Both the position numbers and the translations under genes were made by a program. A DNA stretch of 64,000 nucleotides, taken from positions 744,001-808,000 of the forward strand of contig NW_026999407.1 in the NCBI RefSeq assembly GCF_037126465.1, given 5' to 3'. The notes beneath the pieces are model-generated. The model saw only the letters and a program-made list of their open reading frames with translations. It did not search any database and was not told the origin of the DNA. The stretch is from Ornithodoros turicata (lineage: Eukaryota; Arthropoda; Arachnida; Ixodida; Argasidae). Position 1 is the first letter of the stretch. Every line of letters begins with the position of its first letter. Below are positions 11,044 to 23,418 of this stretch, piece after piece.

Positions 11044-11217
11044 ATCAGCTCAACTGGCCCACAACTCACACAGTGGCCTGGACGCCATTAATGAGCAATT
11101 AGAGCTAATTGGGACCCCCCACATTAATCAGGATAATTCAGGGAGTCATTACACTAATTGGGGAGCATCTAGGACGTGTCCAGACCACTGTGTGAGTTGT
11201 GGGCTAGTTGAGCTGAT
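11044..11217. repeat. Terminal hairpin with two cross-arms (left end)
   Basis: Stem A pairs 11044-11083 with 11178-11217, 38 of 40 positions, the other two being G-T type. Inside are arm B (11096-11101 with 11106-11111, GAGC loop) and arm C (CCCCA-c-ATTA at 11117-11126 with TAATTGGGG at 11155-11163). The layout resembles the T- or Y-shaped terminal hairpin of parvoviruses. The same fold is present at the right end (23245-23418). Confidence 0.75.
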
Positions 11218-11696
11218 AAAAATAAAAAAATAGATAGAGATAGAGTGGAGAGAAACAATTTATTCGAAAATCAACGATGCCGCGACGGAGCACGGAGGCA
11301 GGTTGCAAAGCATCGCAGCACCAGTTCCGGACATCCTGTGACGTCAGCTGTGACGTCATCATGGCATGTCTGGGCAAGTTAGGACAGCTCTGGACATGCA
11401 AGGAGAAAAACACTCGTAATACAGAGGCTGGGAAAGCAAGAGTATGCAAACCATCAATAGCTAACAAGAAAATAGAACTAGTTACACAACAAATGATCCC
11501 ACCACAACAGGAGCGCAGAACCATGCGACTGCTCCATCCGAGAGGCAGGCAGAAACTGACTCGTAATGCTTTTTTGTCCTGTATAAAGCCCCGCAGCTAC
11601 ACCCCCTAGCGGTTACTTTCTCAACTAATCTCACAACAAAATTATTAAAAATCACGCCAGCGCTACTGCCGTTCCCAAGGCAGAAGAAGATAGAAA

Positions 11697-12125
11697 ATGG
11701 CGGGGATGCCCGAACAACAGCAACCAGCACCCGACGTGCACGGGCACGAAAATCGCAAACAAAGCGGGAACAAAGTTGGCGAAAGCATTAGTTACACAAC
11801 AAATCACCTCACCACAGTAGGAGCGCAGACCGATGCGACTGCTCTCGTCGACAGCCAGGGATCAAGTGACGACGGAGCGAACGACCGCACGTCTTCTCCC
11901 AACGAGAGCCAGAGGTGGACTGACGTAAGCGCCACTCTACGGGTGCTACGCATGCGCGCGCTCGTAGCGCCCTCCGCGCGCTCCTACCGCCACCTGCGAG
12001 AGGCTAAGAGAGAAGAGCATTCCTGCGCCCCCTGCTGCCAGTTCTCATTGGTCCAGACATCATCCTATTGTCTCAGGGCTACACTGTTCTTTTCCACTAA
12101 TGCTCCTTTGGTCAATCTGCAGTGA
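11697..12125 (+). CDS. Unidentified 142-codon ORF in the left palindrome arm
   Basis: The ORF begins ATGGCGGGGATG after a purine-rich leader. It encodes a Gln/Ser/Thr-rich, low-complexity N-terminal half and a basic C-terminal half. I recognise no domain. A mirror copy is read from the right arm at 22268-22765 on the minus strand. That copy is 165 codons because the 56-bp duplication there alters its 3' end. Both copies are open, which could reflect coding or simply arm identity. It runs inward relative to the element end. Confidence 0.3.
   Translation: MAGMPEQQQPAPDVHGHENRKQSGNKVGESISYTTNHLTTVGAQTDATALVDSQGSSDDGANDRTSSPNESQRWTDVSATLRVLRMRALVAPSARSYRHLREAKREEHSCAPCCQFSLVQTSSYCLRATLFFSTNAPLVNLQ
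12025..12038 (-). promoter_or_regulatory. CTCF-like motif, left arm
   Basis: On the minus strand it reads GCAGCAGGGGGCGC, one base from the classical CTCF core CCASYAGRKGGCRS. It lies beside a CCAAT-type word. Confidence 0.4.
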
Positions 12126-13045
12126 AGCCACGGTATGACGTCATCATGCACCTGCGTGGCTCAAGGACGCGTGCGCTCTAGACAGGGGACCTATTATTTA
12201 TTGAATCACTATCCCAAGATTACTTCCTTTATTCTTCTATAACGATTGCATAGGAAACTATTGCAGAAGAGCACCATGCATGAAAACTGATCGTAGGAAT
12301 TCCAAAGTCTTACTAAATGAGACTTGCAAAAGAACAAAATATCCTAACATGTAACTCCATCAACGGCTAATAAGAGGACTAGGCACTCAACAAATCAACG
12401 CGCGCAGAACTCAGGGCAGCACTATCGTCAAGACGACAATGTTCCTTGTCAAAAACGAAAAAAATACAAAGCGTTAACACAGGAAAGCATGCATATCGGA
12501 GCATGTCAGGACAAATTCGCACGACTGTTGGGCAACAGAGGAAAACGAACACTTGAACAGAGTGAAAAGACACTCACCATCATTTTTCCCGTTCACAGCA
12601 TTCCCTCATTGTAAATCCGCTCGTCACAAAATCCACTTGCATCGTCGAACACCATTCACCAGTGACGAACCACAGATCCGCACCCCATCAGAGGCAGACA
12701 GAACCCCACCTAAGCTACGCTCTTCAACTGACGATCAACGCAATTGCCAGGATCATAATTACCGTGTCTACACCCGCCAGTGTCCAAGAGAGAAGTGAAT
12801 CCTTGCGCCCCCTGCAGGCCAGTCTCATTGGTCGTGACGGCATCCTATTGTCTCAGGGCTACCCTGTTTTTTTCCACTAATGCTCCTCTAGACAAGGTCA
12901 ACCTGCAGTGAAGCCACGGTATGACGTCATCTTGCAGGTGCGTGGCTCAAGAACGCGTACACTCTAGACATGGGACCTGTTATTTATTGAATCACTATCC
13001 CAAGATTATTTCCTTTATTCTTCTATAACGATTGCATAGGGAACT
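12060..13045. repeat. Internal direct repeat in the left arm, about 785-bp spacing
   Basis: A block of about 190 bp containing a TGACGTCA site, CTAGACA words and an AATAAA (on the minus strand) occurs at 12,060-12,260 and again at 12,840-13,050 with modest divergence. The mirror pair lies near 21,360-21,560 and 22,140-22,340. Confidence 0.75.
12805..12818 (-). promoter_or_regulatory. CTCF-like motif, second in left arm
   Basis: On the minus strand it reads CCTGCAGGGGGCGC, again one base from the CTCF core, in the second copy of the internally repeated unit of the arm. Confidence 0.35.
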
Positions 13046-13974
13046 ATTGCAGAAGAGCACCATAGAAAAGAGGAGATTATAGCATTTCATTCCCAAAGTC
13101 TTACTGTACAGGGAAAAAATGGTGCAGCAAGACATGTTCATCCCACCCGAGAGCCAGGTAGATAATTGAATAATGATGCTTTGTTCCTCCTGAATAAAGT
13201 CACACACCTGTCCCCCTCGCGGTTACTCTCTGAACTAAATGAATCGCAAAATTATTAAGAATTGCTCTACTCCCATTCAAGGCAGCACTATCGTCAAGAA
13301 TATGCCTTGTACAAAAGGAAAAAAACTACATGCAGAAGGAAAGCATGTCAGAACAAGCCCAGGCATGTCAGCGCATGTTTGTCAGACAACAAGGGGGAAA
13401 AGCGAAAAGAAACAAAGAAGGAAACCAGCATCAAACTATTTCCAAGCACACGCACTCCTCTTGTTCAAAAACAGTGTTCATCGTAAATCTGTCCAGGACA
13501 ATACACACTATTTTTCTATTGCCACACTTTTTTCCAGTAACGGTCAATGCATTGCTACAGACTGCGTGACGTCATCACATCCTGTCTGAAGAAGAAGACA
13601 CCGGCAAAGACTCCTATTATTTATTGAATCGCAAGATTATTTCCTTTGTCCTACTCTTAATGACATTGATTCTCTCATTAAAATTCAACAAAAAAGCACC
13701 CCGCATATTAACTATTTTCACCCCAAAGGCTCATCATGGTCATTAGAATTACAGTAAACTGCCACTGCTCTTTTAAAATAATAAGTGAGACCACTCAACA
13801 TCACCTCCAGGCTTATGTAATACATGACCCTTTCTATGCTCATACATTCGTTGTCTGAGGCTACACCTGCGAGCAAAAAAGGCGGAAAAGCCTGGGAGCA
13901 AAGTTCTATTCGCGCACTCCAAAGCACAAGACAGAACGCCTTTACGGGAACACGATAGCATTCCTATACTATAT

Positions 13975-16110
13975 TAATGATTATTGCATTGCAGGTTAGA
14001 AAAACTACAACTAAACTATAATTTTAGGAGCCCAACTTTCTATGGAAACTATAATTGCCCTATTACTTGGATCGCTACTAATGAAGCGCTCCAATTTTTT
14101 CTCTCTTCCCATTTCAGCCTTGTCATGCAGGGAAGCAGACTCATATCCAAAATAATTAATTTACACTGAGGGTGCCGTGCTTCAGGAATTCCTATCCTGC
14201 GCTCAGATGCAAGCATTTCTTCACGGATACCTTTAACAGCTGACTTCCTCAACATACCGAGCTCCTAACAACATCTAACAAACAATCAGAGAAACCCACT
14301 TCTCAGCTGCACCATGCGACTTTCTTCTGCGTAAAATCGGTGATTTGAGGAAGAGAGCAGCGAAAAATTGCGCGCACTTGTGCTTGACTTAAAAAACCTG
14401 AAGCATATGCTAATAAACTAAGAAAAAGACACTCAGGTCTGGTATGTGATAGTGCCACATACGCAGACGCATTGCCCTTGCGTAAAGAGGGCACAGGACA
14501 GGGATACACAAATTTCCTTAGGTGAGCAGGGAAAAGGCTTAAGACCTCAGGTCACCACACATCGCCACGCGGCTAGCACAACATGACACCAACAAGATAC
14601 TAGCAGCGGGAAGAACTGCAACACTGCTAAACAAGTCCAGACATGCCACGATGACGTCACAAATCAGGAGAAAAAAAGCACACGCATGCACGCACAGAGG
14701 ACAACGCATTAAACACACGGAGCGCTCAGGAATAATCGTAGCGTTACCGCACATCGCTACGAAGCTCAACGTCTAACACAAGACGACAACAACAACAAGA
14801 TATTAACGAAGGGTAAAAATTGCAACACTGATCAAGTCCAGACATGCGACATCGCATACAAAACACTGCTCATCGGGGAAAAGGCCTAAGCCCGCGCCGG
14901 ATCATCATAGAGCATACACAACTTCATTTTTCTACTTCGCGTGAACTAAACGCGGTCTGCTTGGAAAACGACGTACAAATTTTCTTAAGGAGCAGAGAAA
15001 TATAGAAATTTCTACTCCGTGCTCAGATACCAGCATTTCTGCTCAAAAACCTGCAAAATTAAGCACTGCTTACTTCGTCAAGATATCGAACACCCAACAA
15101 AATCAAACAAACAACCCCACTTCCACTGGTAGAACACTATTCAGCTTTTACGCAGGAGGCTTTCTTCTACATAAAAGTAGAGAAAATAAGAAAAAGAGCA
15201 GCGAAAAATTGCGCGCACTTGTGCTTGACTTAAAAAACCTGAAGCATATGCCAATAAACCAAGAAAAAGACACTCATGTCTGGTATATGATAGTGCCACA
15301 TACACAGACGCATTACCCTTTCGTAAAGAAAGCACAGGACAGGGATACACAAATTTCCTTCAGTGAGCAGGGAAAAGGCTTAAGCCGTACCGCCTAGGAA
15401 TAATCGGATAATCACCGCTTATCGCTACGCGGCTAGCACAACATGACAGCAACAAGATATCAGCGAAGGGTAAAAATTGCAGCAAGAAAGACACTACTGA
15501 ACAAGTCTAGACATGCGACATCGAATGCCAAAACACTGGTGATCGGGGAAAAGGGCTAAGCCTGCGGCGGATCATCATAGAGCATACATAAGTTCATTTC
15601 GCGTAAACTAAACGCGGCCTGCTTGGAAAACGACGTACAAAGTTTCTTAGGGAGCAGAGAAATATAGCAATTTCTACTCCGTGCTCAGATACCATCATTT
15701 CTGCTCAAAACCCTGCAAAATTAAGCACTGCTTACTTCATCAAGATATCGAACACCCAACAAAATCAAACAAACAACCCCACTTCCACTGATAGAACATT
15801 ATTCAGCTTTTACGCAGGAGGCTTTCTTCTACATAAAAGTAGAGAAAATAAGAAAAGAGCAGCGAAAATTACACGCACTTTTGCTCGAATAGCAATAAGA
15901 GAAAAAAATAAAATAAAATATCGACACACACGCTAATAAACTGTGACAAAGACACCCATTTCTGCTATCAGATAATTATTGCATAATGCTAAATACTCAT
16001 TTGCATTGTCCCTGCGTGAAGAAAGCACAGGGCAGGGATACACAATTTATCTTAAGCGAGCAGGGAAAGTCACTTCTACTCGAACAGCTTAATACCATAA
16101 AGTCTGAATT
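13975..16110. repeat. Three tandem diverged units in the left arm (mirror at about 18,340-20,480)
   Basis: Units of roughly 650-850 bp recur. Each has a GGGATACACAAATT word, a block reading CTTGACTTAAAAAACCTGAAG in two of them, and a following CAGACATGCGACATCG-type block. The unit boundaries are clearest at about 14,300, 15,140 and 15,830. Function unknown; no conserved ORF spans a unit. Confidence 0.6.
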
Positions 16111-16139
16111 TTTGCAAAGCAAATAAAGCTTGAACAGCG

Positions 16140-16206
16140 CTACGAACATGACAGACACATACTAACAAACAAACAAACAAACATACAAACAAACAAACAA
16201 ACACTT
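16140..16206. repeat. (AAAC)n microsatellite in left arm
   Basis: Tandem AAAC repeats at about 16,167-16,202, mirrored as (GTTT)n at about 18,197-18,240. The two arms differ by one interruption, so they have drifted independently. Confidence 0.8.
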
Positions 16207-17135
16207 CTATTCATTTCTATTGATAAAGGCGTAAACCACACTACAAGAACAAAGCACGCGGCTTCAGGAAAGCGTATCAAATGCATCGCAACAGGACCGG
16301 CTCTCATAAAATAGCCTGCCCAAAACGAAGACTTCACCAGGTTCGCGAGGTAATTCCATTAAAAACGCTCTCGGTCTATCATACAGATAGCAATGCAAGC
16401 GCTGCTTCCCTTATTTTTTAAGCCACTATTCCACGCAATGGCACATAAATGTATCACTCGTGTCACATGAAAAAGCACACTCAAAGAACTTACTTGTCAA
16501 GTGGGATCCCTGGTTCACACATACACAGACACACACTCACATTTTCACAATCACAAACACAAAGTCCACCACCACCACATCAATCCATATTATTCCTCAG
16601 GTCAATAATTATCCTACCATCGTCAAAAGATGGCTCACTCTTGTATGCGATCGCAAAGCGATAGGTCCTCGTTCCGGATGTAATAGGATATCGCCACTCG
16701 GCCGACGCGAACCAAAAAAGAAAGAAAGGAATGCGCGTTCGCTATACCTCCACAAAGAAAACGGTGCCGTGCTTCTACGCAGCGCTCATCATACAGGAGT
16801 GAATTGTCTTCTTCGTTTTCCTTTTATTTTCTTGCACCCATATATTTTGCAAGAATACTATAGAGCAGAACGGACAAATGTGAACATCATTCGCTACACA
16901 CTGTAGCTCTCACCATTTTTAAACCAAACCACTTAACATGTGTTCATAGGTCTTCACTAAATAGGTGAGCCGATAATGACTCAAAATGAAATGAAATCAA
17001 ATAAAATAATCATTCCAGCATCGCTGGCTGCAAGCTTAGGTACCCTGCTTGGGTCTGCTGGCGCTGGAATAAAAGATTTATCGCGAGGGTACTACAATGG
17101 TGAGCTCTGCTGCTGTTTAAGTGATAAAACAGTGC

Positions 17136-17261
17136 TCCCGAACCGCGCCCCACGCGAGCCGCGCGCAGATCCGTTCTCGGGAAGCGACGCGCGCGATTCC
17201 CCGTGCGAGCGCAACGCGGGCCTCGCGGTTTGGACGCGCGCGATCCCTTTCCCCGAGCAGG
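17136..17261. other. GC-rich spacer at the palindrome centre
   Basis: The 126 bp between the arms is not palindromic overall and is rich in GCGCG words, unlike the AT-rich arms. It marks the fold-back point. Confidence 0.75.
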
Positions 17262-20200
17262 TGCACTGTTTTATCACTTAAACAGCAGCAGAGCTCACCA
17301 TTGTAGTACCCTCGCGATAAATCTTTTATTCCAGCGCCAGCAGACCCAAGCAGGGTACCCAAGCTTGCAGCCAGCGATGCTGGAATGATTATTTTATTTG
17401 ATTTCATTTCATTTTGAGTCATTATCGGCTCACCTATTCAGTGAAGACCTATGAACACATGTTAAGTGGTTTGGTTTAAAAATGGTGAGAGCTACAGTGT
17501 GTAGCGAATGATGTTCACATTTGTCCGTTCTGCTCTGTAGTATTCTTGCAAAATATATGGGTGCAAGAAAATAAAAGGAAAACGAAGAAGACAATTCACT
17601 CCTGTATGATGAGCGCTGCGTAGAAGCACGGCACCGTTTTCTTTGTGGAGGTATAGCGAACGCGCATTCCTTTCTTTCTTTTTTGGTTCGCGTCGGCCGA
17701 GTGGCGATATCCTATTACATCCGGAACGAGGACCTATCGCTTTGCGATCGCATACAAGAGTGAGCCATCTTTTGACGATGGTAGGATAATTATTGACCTG
17801 AGGAATAATATGGACTTATGTGGTTGTGGTGGACTTTGTGTTTGTGATTGTGAAAATGTGAGTGTGTGTCTGTGTATGTGTGAACCAGGGATCCCACTTG
17901 ACAAGTAAGTTCTTTGTGTGTGCTTTTTCATGTGACACGAGTGATACATTTATGTGCCATTGCGTGGAATACTGGCTTAACAAATAAGGGAAGCAGCGCT
18001 TGCATTGCTATCTGTATGATAGACCGAGAGCGTTTTTAATGGAATTACCTCGCGAACCTGGTGAAGTCTTCGTTTTGGGCAGGCTATTTTATGAGAGCCG
18101 GTCCTGTTGCGATGCATTTGATACGCTTTCCTGAAGCCGCGTGCTTTGTTCTTGTAGTGTGGTTTACGCCTTTATCAATAGAAATGAATAGAAGTGTTTG
18201 TTTGTTTGTTTGTTTGTTTGTATGTTTGTTTGTTTGTTTGTTAGTATGTGTCTGTCACGTTCGTAGCGCTGTTCAAGCTTTATTTGCTTTGCAAAAATTC
18301 AGACTTTATGGTATTAAGCTGTTCGAGTAGAAGTGACTTTCCCTGCTCGCTTACGATAAATTGTGTATCCCTGCCCTGTGCTTTCTTCACGCAGGGACAA
18401 TGCAAATGAGTATTTAGCATTATGCAATAATTATCTGATAGCAGAAATGGGTGTCTTTGTCACAGTTTATTAGCGTGTGTGTCGATATTTTATTTTATTT
18501 TTTTCTCTTATTGCTATTCGAGCAAAAGTGCGTGTAATTTTCGCTGCTCTTTTCTTATTTTCTCTACTTTTATGTAGAAGAAAGCCTCCTGCGTAAAAGC
18601 TGAATAATGTTCTATCAGTGGAAGTGGGGTTGTTTGTTTGATTTTGTTGGGTGTTCGATATCTTGATGAAGTAAGCAGTGCTTAATTTTGCAGGGTTTTG
18701 AGCAGAAATGATGGTATCTGAGCACGGAGTAGAAATTGCTATATTTCTCTGCTCCCTAAGAAACTTTGTACGTCGTTTTCCAAGCAGGCCGCGTTTAGTT
18801 TACGCGAAATGAACTTATGTATGCTCTATGATGATCCGCCGCAGGCTTAGCCCTTTTCCCCGATCACCAGTGTTTTGGCATTCGGTGTCGCATGTCTAGA
18901 CTTGTTCAGTAGTGTCTTTCTTGCTGCAATTTTTACCCTTCGCTGATATCTTGTTGCTGTCATGTTGTGCTAGCCGCGTAGCGATAAGCGGTGATTCTCC
19001 GATTATTCCTAGGCGGTACGGCTTAAGCCTTTTCCCTGCTCACTGAAGGAAATTTGTGTATCCCTGTCCTGTGCTTTCTTTACGAAAGGGTAATGCGTCT
19101 GTGTATGTGGCACTATCATATACCAGACATGAGTGTCTTTTTCTTGGTTTATTAGCATATGCTTCAGGTTTTTTAAGTCAAGCACAAGTGCGCGCAATTT
19201 TTCGCTGCTCTTTTTCTTATTTTCTCTACTTTTATGTAGAAGAAAGCCTCCTGCGTAAAAGCTGAATAGTGTTCTACCAGTGGAAGTGGGGTTGTTTGTT
19301 TGATTTTGTTGGGTGTTCGATATCTTGACGAAGTAAGCAGTGCTTAATTTTGCAGGTTTTTGAGCAGAAATGCTGGTATCTGAGCACGGAGTAGAAATTT
19401 CTATATTTCTCTGCTCCTTAAGAAAATTTGTACGTCGTTTTCCAAGCAGACCGCGTTTAGTTCACGCGAAGTAGAAAAATGAAGTTGTGTATGCTCTATG
19501 ATGATCCGGCGCGGGCTTAGGCCTTTTCCCCGATGAGCAGTGTTTTGTATGCGATGTCGCATGTCTGGATTTGATCAGTGTTGCAATTTTTACCCTTCGT
19601 TAATATCTTGTTATTGTTGTCGTCTTGTGTTAGACGTTGAGCTTCGTAGCGATGTGCGGTAACGCTACGATTATTCCTGAGCGCTCCGTGTGTTTAATGC
19701 GTTGTCCTCTGTGCGTGCATGCGTGTGCTTTTTTTCTCCTGATTTGTGACGTCATCGTGGCATGTCTGGACTTGTTTAGCAGTGTTGCAGTTCTTCCCGC
19801 TGCTAGTATCTTGTTGGTGTCATGTTGTGCTAGCCGCGTGGCGATGTGTGGTGACCTGAGGTCTTAAGCCTTTTCCCTGCTCACCTAAGGAAATTTGTGT
19901 ATCCCTGTCCTGTGCTTTCTTTACGCAAGGGCAATGCGTCTGCGTATGTGGCACTATCACATACCAGACCTGAGTGTCTTTTTCTTAGTTTATTAGCATA
20001 TGCTTCAGGTTTTTTAAGTCAAGCACGAGTGCGCGCAATTTTTCGCTGCTCTCTTCCTCAAATCACCGATTTTACGCAGAAGAAAGTCGCATGGTGCAGC
20101 TGAGAAGTGGGTTTCTCTGATTGTTTGTTAGATGTTGTTAGGAGCTCGGTATGTTGAGGAAGTCAGCTGTTAAAGGTATCCGTGAAGAAATGCTTGCATC

Positions 20201-20780
20201 TGAACGCAGGATAGGAATTCCTGAAGCACGGCACCCTCAGTGTAAATTAATTATTTTGGATATGAGTCGGCTTCACTGCATGACAAGGCTGAAAAGGGAA
20301 GAGAGAAAAAATTGGAGCGCTTCATTAGTAGCGATCCAAGTAATAGGGCAATTATAGTTTCCATAGAAAGTTGGGCTCCTAAAATTATAGTTTAGTTGTA
20401 GTTTTTCTAACCTGCAATGCAATAATCATTAATATAGTATAGGAATGCTATCGTGTTCCCGTAAAGGCGTTCTGTCTTGTGCTTTGGAGTGCGCGAATAG
20501 AACTTTGCTCCCAGGCTTTCCCGCCTTTTTTGCTCGCAGGTGTAGCCTCAGACAACGAATGTATGATCATAGAAAGGGTCATGTATTACATAAGCCTGGA
20601 GGTGATGTTGAGTGGTCTCACTTATTATTTTAAAAGAGCAGTGGCAGTTTACTGTAATTCTAATGACCATGATGAGCCTTTGGGGTGAAAATAGTTAATA
20701 TGCGGGGTGCTTTTTTGTTGAATTTTAATGAGAGAATCAATGTCATTAAGAGTAGGACAAAGGAACTAATCTTGCGATTC

Positions 20781-20786
20781 AATAAA
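20781..20786 (+). terminator. Outward AATAAA signal in right arm
   Basis: AATAAA in the context GATTCAATAAATAATAGG. Equivalent outward signals lie at 21418, 22204 and 23198, and their mirrors lie in the left arm on the minus strand. They suggest several transcripts directed toward the element ends. Confidence 0.4.
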
Positions 20787-22267
20787 TAATAGGAGTCTTT
20801 GCCGGTGTCTTCTTCTTCAGACAGGATGTGATGACGTCACGCAGTCTGTAGCAATGCATTGACCGTTACTGGAAAAAAGTGTGGCAATAGAAAAATAGTG
20901 TGTATTGTCCTGGGCAGATTTATGATGAGCACTGTTTTTGAATAAGAGGAGTGCGTGTGCTTAGAAATAGTTTGATGCTGGTTTCCTTCTTTGTTTCTTT
21001 TCGCTTTTCCCCCTTGTTGTCTGACAAACATGCGCTGACATGCCTGGGCTTGTTCTGACATGCTTTCCTTCTGCATGTAGTTTTTTTCCTTTTGTACAAG
21101 GCATATTCTTGACGATAGTGCTGCCTTGAATGGGAGTAGAGCAATTCTTAATAATTTTGCGATTCATTTAGTTCAGAGAGTAACCGCGAGGGGGACAGGT
21201 GTGTGACTTTATTCAGGAGGAACAAAGCATCATTATTCAATTATCTACCTGGCTCTCGGGTGGGATGAACATGTCTTGCTGCACCATTTTTTCCCTGTAC
21301 AGTAAGACTTTGGGAATGAAATGCTATAATCTCCTCTTTTCTATGGTGCTCTTCTGCAATAGTTCCCTATGCAATCGTTATAGAAGAATAAAGGAAATAA
21401 TCTTGGGATAGTGATTCAATAAATAACAGGTCCCATGTCTAGAGCGTACGCGTTCTTGAGCCACGCACCTGCAAGATGACGTCATACCGTGGCTTCACTG
21501 CAGGTTGACCTTGTCTAGAGGAGCATTAGTGGAAAAAAACAGGGTAGCCCTGAGACAATAGGATGCCGTCACGACCAATGAGACTGGCCTGCAGGGGGCG
21601 CAAGGATTCACTTCTCTCTTGGACACTGGCGGGTGTAGACACGGTAATTATGATCCTGGCAATTGCGTTGATCGTCAGTTGAAGAGCGTAGCTTAGGTGG
21701 GGTTCTGTCTGCCTCTGATGGGGTGCGGATCTGTGGTTCGTCACTGGTGAATGGTGTTCGACGATGCAAGTGGATTTTGTGACGAGCGGATTTACAATGA
21801 GGGAATGCTGTGAACGGGAAAAATGATGGTGAGTGTCTTTTCACTCTGTTCAAGTGTTCGTTTTCCTCTGTTGCCCAACAGTCGTGCGAATTTGTCCTGA
21901 CATGCTCCGATATGCATGCTTTCCTGTGTTAACGCTTTGTATTTTTTTCTTTTTTGACAAGGAACATTGTCGTCTTGACGATAGTGCTGCCCTGAGTTCT
22001 GCGCGCGTTGATTTGTTGAGTGCCTAGTCCTCTTATTTGCCGTCGATGGAGTTACGTGTTAGGATATTTTGTTCTTTTGCAAGTCTCATTTAGTAAGACT
22101 TTGGAATTCCTACGATCAGTTTTCATGCATGGTGCTCTTCTGCAATAGTTTCCTATGCAATCGTTATAGAAGAATAAAGGAAATAATCTTGGGATAGTGA
22201 TTCAATAAATAATAGGTCCCCTGTCTAGAGCGCACGCGTCCTTGAGCCACGCAGGTGCATGATGACG

Positions 22268-22765
22268 TCATACCGTGGCTTCACTGCAGATTGACCAAAG
22301 GAGCATTAGTGGAAAAGAACAGTGTAGCCCTGAGACAATAGGATGATGTCTGGACCAATGAGAACTGGCAGCAGGGGGCGCAGGAATGCTCTTCTCACTT
22401 AGCCTCACGACCAATGAGAACGGCCAGCAGGGGGCGCAGGAATGCTCTTCTCTCTTAGCCTCTCGCAGGTGGCGGTAGGAGCACGCGGAGGGCGCTACGA
22501 GCGCGCGCATGCGTAGCACCCGTAGAGTGGCGCTTACGTCAGTCCACCTCTGGCTCTCGTTGGGAGAAGACGTGCGGTCGTTCGCTCCGTCGTCACTTGA
22601 TCCCTGGCTGTCGACGAGAGCAGTCGCATCGGTCTGCGCTCCTACTGTGGTGAGGTGATTTGTTGTGTAACTAATGCTTTCGCCAACTTTGTTCCCGCTT
22701 TGTTTGCGATTTTCGTGCCCGTGCACGTCGGGTGCTGGTTGCTGTTGTTCTGGCATCCCCGCCAT
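22268..22765 (-). CDS. Mirror copy of the unidentified ORF in the right arm
   Basis: The N-terminal 110 codons or so are almost the same as at 11697-12125. The C-terminus diverges after the tandem duplication at 22354-22465. No domain recognised. The differing ends argue that the C-terminus is not under constraint. Confidence 0.25.
   Translation of the reverse strand: MAGMPEQQQPAPDVHGHENRKQSGNKVGESISYTTNHLTTVGAQTDATALVDSQGSSDDGANDRTSSPNESQRWTDVSATLRVLRMRALVAPSACSYRHLREAKREEHSCAPCWPFSLVVRLSEKSIPAPPAASSHWSRHHPIVSGLHCSFPLMLLWSICSEATV
22354..22465. repeat. 56-bp tandem duplication unique to the right arm, with CTCF-like motifs
   Basis: Copies 22354-22409 and 22410-22465 each start ACCAATGAGAAC. 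Each has a CTCF-like core (22368-22381 with one mismatch; 22424-22437 CCAGCAGGGGGCGC matching the core exactly). A further one-mismatch site lies at 21588-21601. The left arm has a single copy. Confidence 0.8.
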
Positions 22766-23244
22766 TTTCTATCTTCTTCTGCCTTGGGAACGGCAGTAGC
22801 GCTGGCGTGACTCTTAATAATTTTGTTGTGAGATTAGTTGAGAAAGTAACCGCTAGGGGGTGTAGCTGCGGGGCTTTATACAGGACAAAAAAGCATTACG
22901 AGTCAGTTTCTGCCTGCCTCTCGGATGGAGCAGTCGCATGGTTCTGCGCTCCTGTTGTGGTGGGATCATTTGTTGTGTAACTAGTTCTATTTTCTTGTTA
23001 GCTATTGATGGTTTGCATACTCTTGCTTTCCCAGCCTCTGTATTACGAGTGTTTTTCTCCTTGCATGTCCAGAGCTGTCCTAACTTGCCCAGACATGCCA
23101 TGATGACGTCACAGCTGACGTCACAGGATGTCCGGAACTGGTGCTGCGATGCTTTGCAACCTGCCTCCGTGCTCCGTCGCGGCATCGTTGATTTTCGAAT
23201 AAATTGTTTCTCTCCACTCTATCTCTATCTATTTTTTTATTTTT

Positions 23245-23418
23245 ATCAGCTCAACTAGCCCACAACTCACACAGTGGTCTGGACACGTCCTAGACGCTCC
23301 CCAATTAGTGTAATGACTCCCTGAATTATCCTGATTAATGTGGGGGGTCCCAATTAGCTCTAATTGCTCATTAATGGCGTCCAGGCCACTGTGTGAGTTG
23401 TGGGCCAGTTGAGCTGAT
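23245..23418. repeat. Terminal hairpin with two cross-arms (right end)
   Basis: Mirror copy of the structure at 11044-11217, with the same long stem and the same internal CAATTA/TAATTG and CCCC/GGGG arms. Confidence 0.75.

Noticed and set aside
16976..17422. Two opposite ORFs sharing the same 50-residue beginning at the palindrome centre
   Set aside because: They are the same sequence read from both arms and end in the non-palindromic spacer. No independent coding evidence.
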